Origin: Deltaproteobacteria bacterium CG11_big_fil_rev_8_21_14_0_20_47_16
GTDB taxonomy: Bacteria; UBA10199; GCA-002796325; 1-14-0-20-47-16
Length of the DNA stretch: 64,000 nucleotides
Direction of reading: 5' to 3'
Assembly (NCBI GenBank): GCA_002796325.1
Contig: PCXA01000001.1
Location: 124,001 to 188,000 of the forward strand
The stretch's first letter is position 1, and each line of letters opens with the position of its first letter. Of this stretch, positions 44,693 to 52,991 are shown piece after piece. Under the pieces are notes generated by a model. The model was given only the letters and a program-made list of their open reading frames with translations, was not told the DNA's origin and did no database searches. Both the position numbers and the translations under genes were made by a program.

Positions 44693-44992
44693 ATGGTTCG
44701 CATTGGTGGAAAAGGTGGTCAGCCTCCTGTGTCTCAGGGACATGAGAATGAGACTTCTGCACGCAGCACCCGTGTTCGTTTGGGTGGGCAATCCGTTCGT
44801 GTATTCTTACCTACAAAGGAGTTTTCAGCTCAACGGCTAAATATGCTTGGCCTTGTCGAACTAAAGGGCTTGGGTGGTCAGCAGTTCTTTGTTCGCGCAG
44901 CTGATGCCAAAAAACTTGAGCGTGTGGTGGTAGGCAATTTCGATGTGCGCAACTTGGTGGGTTCTGCAAAGGAAACTAAGGGCGAAACGTAA
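44693..44992 (+). CDS. Hypothetical protein, N-terminal part of an ORF split by TAA
   Basis: 99 residues, ATG 44693 behind AAAAGGAG. Basic, glycine-rich start (VRIGGKGGQPP), a compact domain VRLGGQSVRVFLPTKEFSA through VELKGLGGQQFFVRAADAKKLERVVVG, then a charged Lys/Thr/Glu linker up to TAA at 44990-44992. The same frame is open directly after that TAA and runs on to 45622. The natural protein may therefore be about 309 residues. Confidence 0.6.
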   Translation: MVRIGGKGGQPPVSQGHENETSARSTRVRLGGQSVRVFLPTKEFSAQRLNMLGLVELKGLGGQQFFVRAADAKKLERVVVGNFDVRNLVGSAKETKGET

Positions 44993-45622
44993 TATGCTCA
45001 TAAGGGAAAGCCTTCTGCTATTGAGAAAGAGATTAGGACAATTCCAAAATCAACGAGGGGGCTGTTTAGAGGAAGTCTTGCAACTCCCGACGAATTGCTT
45101 GCCCGAAATGAGCCTATTACATTTCCATTAACTGAGCCAGCAACGCATGAAGAGTTGGCCAGGAGAGAAACGCATAGCCCAAAGCCACACCAGTCTCATG
45201 CCGTGCATTCGCATCGCGTGCGCAAACCACGCGTTAAAGTGGTCCTTACATCGCCTAATACAACACCCAATCGTGAATCGATACCCAAGCCAAGTGATCT
45301 GCGATTAGGGGCCCCAGATGGTACCAACATGGGTGAGGCGGCGCATCGTCGGCAAGTGACCGCGGTTAATTTGGTGGAAAATCAAAATGTAAGTTTGATC
45401 GGTGAGTCTGGAATGAAAATTGGTTTTGTCGCCACACATGTGGTCAATTACAGTAAGCTGTCCCGTGCAACCCAAGAACAATTGAAATCAAATCTATCAT
45501 CAGGAGATGTGATGATTCAGGTGGGCCAACGGGTATTTATATTAAATGATCCGAGCGGTGGATTGATTGCCGATCTACAGGTAGGTTTTAAAGATTTTCA
45601 TATCTTGTTTGATCATCGCTGA
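44993..45622 (+). pseudogene. Continuation of the split ORF: second half without a normal start
   Basis: Open in the frame of the preceding gene from 44993 to the stop ending at 45622. There is no ATG or GTG in the first third; the first accepted start is TTG at 45095, with no SD. Sequence: Lys-rich linker (HKGKPSAIEKEIRTIPKST), a His/Pro/Arg-rich segment (SPKPHQSHAVHSHRVRKPRVK), then a folded C-terminal part (MKIGFVATHVVNYSKLS; GDVMIQVGQRVFILNDPSGG). Could be a nonsense-broken gene, a read-through product, or a separately reinitiated protein. The 3' end overlaps the opposite gene by 10 bases. Confidence 0.5.
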
Positions 45623-46587
45623 GTGGGCGCTTGCTGTGATGCCATTTCGCTGATGCAGTAGGTGGCGGCCGACGCTAGATAGCTTTGAACCATTCCAATA
45701 AATTCTGCCTGCAATCCCTTGTTTGATACGACCTTTGCAAAGTGGTTTTTGGCATCGCATGGTTTGCTTGCATGTGAAGCGTAGAGTCCCATCATAAGTT
45801 GTGCAAAGGCTTGTACCGCTGGGTTTTCGATCATGGGGTAGATTCGGGCGATTGCATCATACCGTTTCTGGGGAAGGTCATCGTGAGAAGCGATCATGTT
45901 AATTTGTAATGCCAAGACAATGTCAGGTTTGGAAATGCCGTTGATCGCGTCCTTCGTGGTGGGGGCGGTGTTCAGGCCTCCCTGTGTGAGCCGTTGGTTC
46001 CAGTAAGTGCTGTCATCCAATTTGATGTAGGGTTCAATATGGGGAGATCTTCCAAGAAAAATTTCCGCAGAAAATTCTGCACCCAAAATCATGGCGGTGC
46101 CAAATTGAATTTTACTCCACTCACTGCAGGTGGCTTCTTGCTTTGCAATTGCATCGTCAATTGTGCGTTCGGGATACTTTATAAGTGCCAATGTAATTCC
46201 CCAGCCCGACTTGCGATCCATCCAGAGAGCCGGCAACCTGGAAAGCACGCACTCGCGTGAAGAGAGGCCACACTCTTCTGTTGCTGCAATTGCATGGCTT
46301 TCAATTTGTTGAACATAGACTCGGGTTTCCGGATGCCAGGGAATCACAAAGTGATGTTTGTCTAAAAAGCGTACGAAGGAATCTGGACGTTGCCGTGGGC
46401 GAACCCATCTGTCGGCATCCGATTTGGGAAGTGACCTGAGGTATTCTTGATCAGCGTGATAAATGGCGGTGTTGAGTAGTCCACCGCGTCGTTCAATTTC
46501 AGCATCTGTCACAGAAAATCGGTCCATCATCTTGCCACAGATGGCATACATGTCGGGGTTTGAGTATTTGGTGCAGGCGGTTGTCAT
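45613..46587 (-). CDS. Hypothetical protein under a sigma-28-type element
   Basis: 324 residues from ATG 46587. The open frame extends to a TTG at 46704, but the extension has no ATG, overlaps atpZ and contains the promoter element at 46596-46622. The transcript would start only a few bases before 46587, and GGGAG lies next to it. The protein is alpha-helical, TPR- or Sel1-like in places (IYPMIENPAVQAFAQLMMGLY), with about nine scattered cysteines. No domain assigned. Confidence 0.6.
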   Translation of the reverse strand: MTTACTKYSNPDMYAICGKMMDRFSVTDAEIERRGGLLNTAIYHADQEYLRSLPKSDADRWVRPRQRPDSFVRFLDKHHFVIPWHPETRVYVQQIESHAIAATEECGLSSRECVLSRLPALWMDRKSGWGITLALIKYPERTIDDAIAKQEATCSEWSKIQFGTAMILGAEFSAEIFLGRSPHIEPYIKLDDSTYWNQRLTQGGLNTAPTTKDAINGISKPDIVLALQINMIASHDDLPQKRYDAIARIYPMIENPAVQAFAQLMMGLYASHASKPCDAKNHFAKVVSNKGLQAEFIGMVQSYLASAATYCISEMASQQAPTQR

Positions 46588-46595
46588 TACTCCCA

Positions 46596-46622
46596 TATTC
46601 GGCAGATCTCCCAAAAAGTTGC
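46596..46622 (-). promoter_or_regulatory. Sigma-28 (FliA)-type promoter inside the long frame
   Basis: Minus strand: GCAACTTT (46622-46615), 11 bases, GCCGAATA (46603-46596). The -35 half is identical to three other elements; the -10 half differs from GCCGATAA at two positions. ATG 46587 follows 8 bases later. Confidence 0.65.
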
Positions 46623-46697
46623 CTACTACAAATCTTTTTATTTCCGCAACCTCCCTCTCCTCTTGAATATCACTAACAGCTGTGGCAGAGGCCCCGC

Positions 46698-46937
46698 ATG
46701 CCAATCAAGCCCGATAAAGATCTTCTGACCGCCCTGGGCATTTATGGGGCCATTGGCTTTCAACTGGCCATTTCCGTGGTTATTGGTGTTTTGGCCGGAC
46801 GCTGGCTGGATGCCCGTTGGGGGACGATGCCCTGGCTGACCATTGGGGGTATGCTTTTGGGGTCGGTGGCTGGGTTTTGGAACCTGATTCGCCTGCTCAA
46901 ATGGAAGGATAAGGATGGGGGCCCCGATGCTTCTTAA
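46698..46937 (+). CDS. atpZ: AtpZ-like ATP synthase accessory protein
   Basis: 79 residues with two membrane helices (about 14-34 and 44-64) separated by GRWLDARWGTMPWLTIGGMLLGSVAGFWNLI, the AtpZ/AtpI-family signature. AtpZ/AtpI proteins help assemble the c-ring. It heads the F0 operon and overlaps the next gene by 23 bases. SD is not obvious. Confidence 0.82.
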   Translation: MPIKPDKDLLTALGIYGAIGFQLAISVVIGVLAGRWLDARWGTMPWLTIGGMLLGSVAGFWNLIRLLKWKDKDGGPDAS

Positions 46938-47280
46938 ACGTGTATCTGTGATTTCCAGTCTGATAACGGCCGCCCTTCTGGGGCTGGCCTGGTGGCGTTT
47001 CCCGGGCGCCAAAATATCCTTGTCAATACTATGTGGCGATGTTATCGGCCTCGCGAATTTTCTCCTGCTGAGCCACGCCATTTCAGCATTGCTGAATCGT
47101 GATTCTGTCGGGAAAGGGCGCCTGGTGGCGCTGTTTTTTTTAAAACTCATGGCACTTGTCGCTGCCTTTGCAATTGTTCTGGCAGCGCCGATCGACACCA
47201 TTGCTTTTGTGGTGGGATTGAGTGCGGTGATTGTAGCCATAATTGTGGCAGGGTTGATTCCAAATGGGCGAACACTTTGA
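46915..47280 (+). CDS. atpI: ATP synthase subunit I
   Basis: 121 residues, four hydrophobic segments (about 9-27, 31-52, 68-88, 93-116). The pattern ILCGDVIGLANFLLLSHAISALL in helix 2 matches ATP synthase I proteins next to atpB. Two starts are possible, ATG 46915 and ATG 46927; the first overlaps atpZ. It overlaps atpB by 17 bases. Confidence 0.75.
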   Translation: MGAPMLLKRVSVISSLITAALLGLAWWRFPGAKISLSILCGDVIGLANFLLLSHAISALLNRDSVGKGRLVALFFLKLMALVAAFAIVLAAPIDTIAFVVGLSAVIVAIIVAGLIPNGRTL

Positions 47281-47968
47281 GTGGTTATCATTTTTCTTGG
47301 GACATGGCGTAGAAGCCTATTCCCACGTTATTGTTGCGGCAGCAATTTTGGGCGTTCTATTCGTTAGCGCCGTTATTGTGCGCGCACGTTACGCCAATGC
47401 TTCCGCAAATCTGGTTCCTACCAGCAAGGGTGGAATTGCCACGACGTTTGAATTGGCCGTTGAAGGTATTTTGAATTTAATGGAAGGCGTGATGGGGCCA
47501 AGTGCTCGCCGTTATTTGCCACTGATTGGTTCACTCTTTATTTACATCTTTGTTTCCAATTTGATCGGAATGATTCCAGGAATGAATCCTCCAACGGGCA
47601 ACATCAACACCAATCTGGCCTGCGCACTTGTGGTGTTTGTCACGTACAACGTGATGGGTGTTCGTGAACAAGGCGTTAAGAACTATATTAAGCATTTCAT
47701 GGGGCCGATCATTTGGTTGGCACCACTCATGATTGTGTTGGAGCTTGTCAGCCATTTGGTTCGCCCTGCATCGTTATCGATTCGTTTGTTTGGTAATATT
47801 ATGGGTGACCACATGGTGTTGGGCGTATTTACCCATTTGACCAAAGTTGGCGTGCCGGTGATTTTCTTGGGGCTGGCGCTCTTTGTGTCATTTATTCAAG
47901 CGTTTGTGTTTTCGTTGTTATCGATGATTTATATCTCGTTGGCCACAAGTCACGAGGAACATCACTAA
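47264..47968 (+). CDS. atpB: ATP synthase F0 subunit a
   Basis: 234 residues, multi-spanning stator of the proton or sodium channel. The essential arginine lies in PASLSIRLFGNIMGDHMVLGVF, with NLIGMIPGMNPPTGNINTNLA and FSLLSMIYISLATSH also typical of the family. It is separated from atpE by a 139-base gap that holds no gene, only a plain leader. Confidence 0.95.
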   Translation: MGEHFEWLSFFLGHGVEAYSHVIVAAAILGVLFVSAVIVRARYANASANLVPTSKGGIATTFELAVEGILNLMEGVMGPSARRYLPLIGSLFIYIFVSNLIGMIPGMNPPTGNINTNLACALVVFVTYNVMGVREQGVKNYIKHFMGPIIWLAPLMIVLELVSHLVRPASLSIRLFGNIMGDHMVLGVFTHLTKVGVPVIFLGLALFVSFIQAFVFSLLSMIYISLATSHEEHH

Positions 47969-48107
47969 CCACGTTCAAGTATCGTGTCGCGCGGATGTGT
48001 CGCGGCGGTCAGCGACTGTGAAGTTCAAGGCAGACAGGCCAGCGAATTCTGTGTTGCATGGTTCTTGGGCGCAATAACCGAGTCGGAGTCGACTCAAGGA
48101 GAACCGT

Positions 48108-48449
48108 ATGAAGAAGTTTCTCACTGCTGCATTTGCAGCAATCGCAACGCTGGGCATGTCCACATTGGTCATGGCCGAAGAACATGCTGCCGCTGCTGCT
48201 GATGCAGTAACCGGTGGTAACGGCGCAGTTGCCGCATTGGCACTTGCTGCTGGTTTTGGTATCGCAGTTGCCGCTTTCGGTGGTGCGTTGGCTCAGGGTA
48301 AAGCAGCAGCTGCTGCCCTCGAAGGTATCGCCCGCAACCCAGGCGCTGCTGGTAAGATCCAAACCCCAATGATTATTGCACTTGCTTTGATCGAATCACT
48401 CGTGATCTACGCATTCGTGGTCGCCCTGATTCTTCAAGGTAAGATCTAA
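48108..48449 (+). CDS. atpE: ATP synthase F0 subunit c
   Basis: 113 residues. The first ~23 form a signal-peptide-like hydrophobic leader ending VMAEE, followed by an Ala-rich linker, then the two helices of the c-subunit joined by the polar loop [14 protein letters not shown]. The ion-binding glutamate is in [13 protein letters not shown] glutamine in helix 1 (GALAQGKAA) aligns with the Gln of sodium-binding c-rings. AAGGAGAACC precedes the ATG. The long N-terminal leader is typical of many deltaproteobacterial atpE genes. Confidence 0.93.
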   Translation: MKKFLTAAFAAIATLGMSTLVMAEEHAAAAADAVTGGNGAVAALALAAGFGIAVAAFGGALAQGKAAAAALEGIARNPGAAGKIQTPMIIALALIESLVIYAFVVALILQGKI

Positions 48450-48460
48450 AATAGCTTTTA

Positions 48461-48538
48461 GCACCCGTAGCTCAGTTGGATTAGAGCACCAGACTACGAA
48501 TCTGGGGGTCGCATGTTCGAGTCATGCCGGGTGCGCCA
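48461..48538 (+). tRNA. tRNA-Arg (anticodon ACG)
   Basis: Full cloverleaf: acceptor GCACCCG/CGGGTGC, D arm GCTC/GAGC, anticodon stem CCAGA/TCTGG with loop CTACGAA (ACG), T arm GCATG/CATGC with loop TTCGAGT, and encoded GCCA end. Reads CGN arginine codons after A34-to-I editing. It lies 11 bases after atpE and is followed at once by a terminator. Confidence 0.96.
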
Positions 48539-48580
48539 GAAAAATCCCGAAGACCATTTGGTCTTCGGGATTTTTCTTTT
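48539..48580 (+). terminator. Rho-independent terminator after tRNA-Arg
   Basis: GAAAAATCCCGAAGACC, loop ATTT, perfect complementary arm, then a run TTTTTCTTTT. Directly abuts the CCA end of the tRNA, so it ends the atpB-atpE-tRNA transcript. Confidence 0.95.
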
Positions 48581-48659
48581 CGTGGTGCGGCATGACGAAC
48601 AACGTCGACCGTTTTTGTGCTTTCAGAATTCATCAAAACATGTGAAAGAATCCAGGATT

Positions 48660-49184
48660 ATGAAGAGAGTGATGCTTACAACTGCACTTATAGGCATGAT
48701 TGGAACAACCCCGCTGTTTGCCGGCAATGCAATAACCAGCCAATACACATCACTGGAAGAAAAGGACTGCCAGACCCTTCAAACAGATGAAGATACGGGG
48801 GGTGAGTTGTGGTTTGTGGAAGAGTGCCCCGGTGTTGGGGGATATCGGGTGCGTGTTCAGTATGATGATGCCAGAGCCTCCATCATACTCGTGACTTCCA
48901 AAGGGAAACAGCAGCCTCTAGATTTTGAGCGCACAATTACACATGCGCTTTCTCATCTTGGTAAAAAGCTCGAATGGCGTCTTGAAAAGGGGATAACGCC
49001 AGTTGCTATGATTGTACGCGTTTACTATCGAGAAGAACCAGAGGCGCCTCAAATTTCAGTGCTGGCAGTGATCAAGGTCTCTTCACAACAAAGCTGCATT
49101 GTGGCAAAGATTCCTGCGGGATCTCATGCAAATCAGAAGGCGCGGGCTATTGCCGATACCGCAGCTGACCGCCCCTGTTTGTAA
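48660..49184 (+). CDS. Hypothetical exported protein
   Basis: 174 residues from ATG 48660 (CCAGGAT upstream), with a signal peptide ending about residue 21 (PLFAG). The mature domain has two cysteines in DCQTLQTDEDTGGELWFVEECPG, a strand-rich middle and Cys near the end. No family recognised. Linked to the hydrolase gene by 9 bases. Confidence 0.65.
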   Translation: MKRVMLTTALIGMIGTTPLFAGNAITSQYTSLEEKDCQTLQTDEDTGGELWFVEECPGVGGYRVRVQYDDARASIILVTSKGKQQPLDFERTITHALSHLGKKLEWRLEKGITPVAMIVRVYYREEPEAPQISVLAVIKVSSQQSCIVAKIPAGSHANQKARAIADTAADRPCL

Positions 49185-49193
49185 GGAATAAGT

Positions 49194-49967
49194 ATGTCCA
49201 TTACCATTACCACCCACAACAACATCTTCATTCGCACACAAATAATACCAGATGCCGCTGCCGATGTGTGGTTTCTGCATGGTATTGGGGAATCGGGCCT
49301 GTCGTTTATTGAGGCATTTGAGTCGCCGCTGGCAAAAAGCTTCAATCTCTATGTGCCGGACATGCCGGGTTTTGGCGCGTCGCCCTATCCCGATAGTCAT
49401 CCCGATCAAAAGCAAACAGCAGACATGATGGATGATGTGATTCGTTCGGTATCCGGCGATCGTCCTGTGTATTTGGTAGGGCATTCGCAGGGTGGCCTTG
49501 TCGGCACATGGCTCTGTCAAAAGTTGGGCGATCAGGTGAAGGGCTATGTCAATGTGGAAGGGAACTTGACGAGTGCGGATGTGGTGTTCAGTGGTGAGAT
49601 GGCCAGGCAACCCACACCCGAAGCATGCAAGACACATGTCATTCAATATCTTCAAATCCACGCGCAAGGCGAATCTTATTGGCGGTACTATGCGAGCATT
49701 CGCTTTGCATTCCCCGATGCGCTGCTTACTTGGGCCCGTGCAGGGCTTGCGTTTACGGGAGACACCAAGTCAGGTGAAGAATATGCCGCGTTGCCGGTGC
49801 GGAAACTGTTTGTTGGGGGAATTAAGAGTCGTGGCGAAAAGACTTCTGAATTTATCAAATCTCACAAACTGAACTTTTATGGGTTTGAAAACTCAGGTCA
49901 CTGGCCCATGATTGATGCAACGGATGTTTTTTATAATAAAGTCCTTAATTTTATAACCTCCATTTAA
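49194..49967 (+). CDS. Alpha/beta-fold hydrolase
   Basis: 257 residues, no signal peptide. The nucleophile elbow is GHSQGGLVG; an oxyanion-type WFLHGIGESGLSF and PDMPGFGASPYPDSH come before it; the histidine is likely in FENSGHWPMIDAT. It resembles esterases or hydrolases of the general abhydrolase_1 group; substrate unknown. AAGGAA precedes ATG 49194. The next gene starts from its own sigma-28-type promoter just after it. Confidence 0.82.
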   Translation: MSITITTHNNIFIRTQIIPDAAADVWFLHGIGESGLSFIEAFESPLAKSFNLYVPDMPGFGASPYPDSHPDQKQTADMMDDVIRSVSGDRPVYLVGHSQGGLVGTWLCQKLGDQVKGYVNVEGNLTSADVVFSGEMARQPTPEACKTHVIQYLQIHAQGESYWRYYASIRFAFPDALLTWARAGLAFTGDTKSGEEYAALPVRKLFVGGIKSRGEKTSEFIKSHKLNFYGFENSGHWPMIDATDVFYNKVLNFITSI

Positions 49968-49970
49968 TAC

Positions 49971-49997
49971 GCAACTTTTTTAGCACTGAGTCGATAG
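49971..49997 (+). promoter_or_regulatory. Sigma-28 (FliA)-type promoter of the HExxH protein gene
   Basis: GCAACTTT (49971-49978), 11 bases, GTCGATAG (49990-49997), about 20 bases before ATG 50017. The -35 half and spacing are identical to the elements at 57081 and 60977. Confidence 0.65.
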
Positions 49998-50016
49998 TAA
50001 TGAGTGAGGAATCATT

Positions 50017-51513
50017 ATGTCTAACACGGACAGATTCAATGCTGCCAGGCGTGTTGCGGCAGCGGCCCAAGCCATGAAGTTGGGTGATGCTACCCCTTAT
50101 GTAACATCGAGTATGGGGCCGCTTACTATATTTACAATGGGCCCAAAGGCGGCAGATTATTATGCTGTCAATTGTCATGAGGGTACCTGTGAGGCCTACC
50201 TTTTACTCCATTACTCTCCGTCTCGCACAGCAGGTCTTTGGTCTGCACCGGCTCCTTGGGGTTGTATAGCAAAACCTCCCGAGACTATTGAGATATGCAA
50301 GCTGCCAGATCCAACATTGCCGCCTGAAGCAGAGAATATGACAACATATGTGGCGAAAGATAGCCCTCACCGCTTGATGGCGCCTACGCAGGTATTGCCA
50401 GAGGCAGCACAAGGGTTCCTAAAAATGATGCCCGGTGAATTTGACGCAATTTCTAAGTCGCTCGGCATTTATTTAAATCCTTTTGCCTCACTTACAATTA
50501 TTCTGATGACATTAGATGAAGTGAAAAAACAGTGTGGAAATAATGGCGAATCAGGGGCTTGCTTTAATAATTATAATCAACAGCTACTTTTTCCATATGA
50601 TCATAACTTCTATAGCTTCAAAGAGGATCCTAATTACTTCAACAAGTCGATTTTAAATCATTGGATGCCCAACCATGAAATTGTGATGCATGAATTGACA
50701 CATGTTATGACATCACATGCCACCCCAAGAGTTCTTATTGAAGGGATTGCAGAATACATGCGTCATTTGACCAATCAGGTATCAGGGTTTGAGGTGGGCG
50801 CTAAGCAGGTCTGGCACGGCACATTTTTCAATAATGGTAGTTATCAAGAAACAGGCCTTACTGGATGTGGTAAACCGTCTTCGATTAAGGTGGCGACTGT
50901 TGGTTCTGGAGCGTCAGCTGAGGCAAAGGTTACATATATTGTGAATCTCTGTAGTAAGGGTGGCATTACTTCTGAGAAATATCAAGTTTCGTTACCCGCT
51001 CTGGCGTTTCTGAAAAATTCTGAGCAATATGTGCTTCGACTTTTGATGAACGATAATAAAATTGATGCAACACTTTATGAACGAGATGAGCGCGCTTTAT
51101 CAAGTGATGATGACCAGCGTGTTCATTTTGATTGCGGCGATGATTCTGTGGCACAACAACGACTACTTCTCACGAAAGCCGGGGGAGAGTTAATGCTAAG
51201 TGAAATAAGGACGCCGTACGCTACTTATGAGGAAGATCAGTTTTTGAATCGATACGTTGGCGGCTATTGTCTTTTAAAGGGGTTGGGCCACGAGGCTGTG
51301 CGCGAACTGATGCAGCGCTGGTTTGCCGCAGTGCCAAATGACGCATGTGCGCCAAAGGTTGCATTTCCTATGGTAAATGCTTTGAAAGAGATTAAAGGTT
51401 GGAGCCAAGAAGAAGCAGAGAGCTATTTGCATCGCTATCGCTATCCGATAGAAGACGAGGTATATAAAATTGGTGGTTTTCAATCGCTGTCGCAGACAGT
51501 GCCATCCAATTGA
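50017..51513 (+). CDS. HExxH zinc metallopeptidase-like protein
   Basis: 498 residues. The zinc-binding motif HELTHVMTSHATPRVLIEGIAEYMRH at about residue 227 gives HExxH and, 18 residues on, an EGxAEY glutamate, the gluzincin pattern. No signal peptide or transmembrane segment at the N-terminus, so it is cytoplasmic or exported by a non-Sec route. Flanking domains are unassigned; cysteines are frequent. GAGGAA precedes the ATG. It is driven by a sigma-28-type element. Substrate unknown. Confidence 0.78.
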   Translation: MSNTDRFNAARRVAAAAQAMKLGDATPYVTSSMGPLTIFTMGPKAADYYAVNCHEGTCEAYLLLHYSPSRTAGLWSAPAPWGCIAKPPETIEICKLPDPTLPPEAENMTTYVAKDSPHRLMAPTQVLPEAAQGFLKMMPGEFDAISKSLGIYLNPFASLTIILMTLDEVKKQCGNNGESGACFNNYNQQLLFPYDHNFYSFKEDPNYFNKSILNHWMPNHEIVMHELTHVMTSHATPRVLIEGIAEYMRHLTNQVSGFEVGAKQVWHGTFFNNGSYQETGLTGCGKPSSIKVATVGSGASAEAKVTYIVNLCSKGGITSEKYQVSLPALAFLKNSEQYVLRLLMNDNKIDATLYERDERALSSDDDQRVHFDCGDDSVAQQRLLLTKAGGELMLSEIRTPYATYEEDQFLNRYVGGYCLLKGLGHEAVRELMQRWFAAVPNDACAPKVAFPMVNALKEIKGWSQEEAESYLHRYRYPIEDEVYKIGGFQSLSQTVPSN

Positions 51514-51536
51514 TATAAGTTCTGGGGGTAGTTGGA

Positions 51537-52244
51537 GTGAATATTCACATCATCATGCACGAATCATTTGAAGCGCCGGCAGCGATTGCACAGTGGGCTG
51601 AAAATCGCGGGCATCGTGTTGGCTATACCCGTCTTTATGAAGGCAACTCCTTTCCCGAAGATACCGACTTTGATTTTCTTGTGATTATGGGTGGACCGCA
51701 ATCGCCTGCAACTACCCCGCAGGAATGTCCGCATTTTAATGCACAGAAGGAAGTTCAATTTATCAAATGTGCAATCGACCAAGATAAAATGGTGTTGGGT
51801 GTTTGCTTGGGGGCTCAGCTAATTGGCGAAGCGCTGGGTGCGAAATTTGATCATAGTCCCAACCGTGAGATTGGCGTCTTTGATTTGGTACTCACAGGCG
51901 CGGGCAAGAAAGATCCCATCTTCTCCCAGTTCCCCGCAACGTTTCCCTGTGGCCATTGGCATGGCGACATGCCGGGACTGACACCGACTGCAGCGGTGCT
52001 GGCCACAAGTGTGGGTTGTCCGCGTCAGATTGTCAGGTATTCACCAAAGATTTACGGATTCCAATGCCACTTTGAATTTACGCCAGACGCCATTGGTGGC
52101 ATGATTCAAAATTGCGCGCATGAATTGAAGGAGTATCGGGAACTGCCGTATGTTCAAACAGCGGATCAGTTAAGAAAAAATGACTACGCGCCCATCAATC
52201 AAAAGCTGTTCACGTTTTTAGATAAGTTGACCGAGTCAGTGTAA
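51537..52244 (+). CDS. Class I glutamine amidotransferase
   Basis: 235 residues, start GTG 51537 behind GGGGG. Catalytic cysteine in VLGVCLGAQLIGEALGAKF and His-Glu in YGFQCHFEFTPD; IMGGPQSP supplies the oxyanion. This stand-alone family includes GMP-synthase-like and gamma-glutamyl hydrolase-like proteins, several of which act on small molecules; the partner or substrate is unknown. Overlaps the pirin gene by 9 bases at the 3' end. Confidence 0.85.
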   Translation: MNIHIIMHESFEAPAAIAQWAENRGHRVGYTRLYEGNSFPEDTDFDFLVIMGGPQSPATTPQECPHFNAQKEVQFIKCAIDQDKMVLGVCLGAQLIGEALGAKFDHSPNREIGVFDLVLTGAGKKDPIFSQFPATFPCGHWHGDMPGLTPTAAVLATSVGCPRQIVRYSPKIYGFQCHFEFTPDAIGGMIQNCAHELKEYRELPYVQTADQLRKNDYAPINQKLFTFLDKLTESV

Positions 52245-52934
52245 TTCAAAAATCAAAACTTCCGAATCACTGGTGGCTTGAATGTGGACGGCATCTTCAT
52301 CGGTAAGCGCAGCACCATCCCCCGCTTCTAATGATTGGGTGTTGAGCAGAATATTGCCGCGCGCTACTTGCACCCAGGCGGAAGCAGGCTTCTGAAGGGG
52401 TAAATCAATGTTGGCGTTTGCTTTTAATCGCGCTGCCCAAATTTTGGCGTTCTGATGAATGGTGACGCTGCCCTCTTGTCCATCAGGTGATGCAATCAAA
52501 ACGGGATTACCTGCATCTAACTTCTTTGAAATATTAATTTGTTCATAGCCAGGCGCGATCCCTTTCTTTTCGGGTAAAATCCAGATTTGCAAAAGATGCA
52601 CGCTGTCTGTTGATGAATGGTTGAACTCGCTGTGGGTCACGCCGGTGCCCGCGCTCATGCGCTGCACATCGCCTGGACGAATTACCGATCCGTTGCCCAT
52701 GCTGTCTTTGTGTTCGAGTGCCCCCCCCAAAACATAGGTCACAATTTCCATGTCATGGTGGGGGTGGGTGCCAAATCCCATGGCCGGCTGGACCCAGTCC
52801 TCATTAATGACGCGCAAGCTGCGAAACCCCATCCATTGGGGGTCGTGGTAGTCCCCAAATGAGAAGGTGTGATGGGTTTTAAGCCAGCCATGGTTAAAAT
52901 GCCCGCGGCTCGCTGATTTGCGGATGGTAATCAT
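52236..52934 (-). CDS. Pirin family protein (quercetin 2,3-dioxygenase type)
   Basis: 232 residues, bicupin. The metal ligands lie in GFGTHPHHDMEIVTYVLGGALEHKDSMG, and the family phrase GDVQRMSAGTGVTHSEFNHS is complete. YhhW-like length, so probably an iron or nickel cupin with quercetinase-like activity. CGGAGG precedes the ATG. Not part of an evident operon. Confidence 0.92.
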   Translation of the reverse strand: MITIRKSASRGHFNHGWLKTHHTFSFGDYHDPQWMGFRSLRVINEDWVQPAMGFGTHPHHDMEIVTYVLGGALEHKDSMGNGSVIRPGDVQRMSAGTGVTHSEFNHSSTDSVHLLQIWILPEKKGIAPGYEQINISKKLDAGNPVLIASPDGQEGSVTIHQNAKIWAARLKANANIDLPLQKPASAWVQVARGNILLNTQSLEAGDGAALTDEDAVHIQATSDSEVLIFELH

Positions 52935-52991
52935 TGTCGCCTCCGTTGATTTGGGCTAAGGATTTATCAGTATCTATAACGAGGTGGTTAT

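Noticed and set aside
48513-48659. Long ORF starting within tRNA-Arg
   Set aside because: The first part is tRNA and terminator; the true gene starts at ATG 48660 with a signal peptide.
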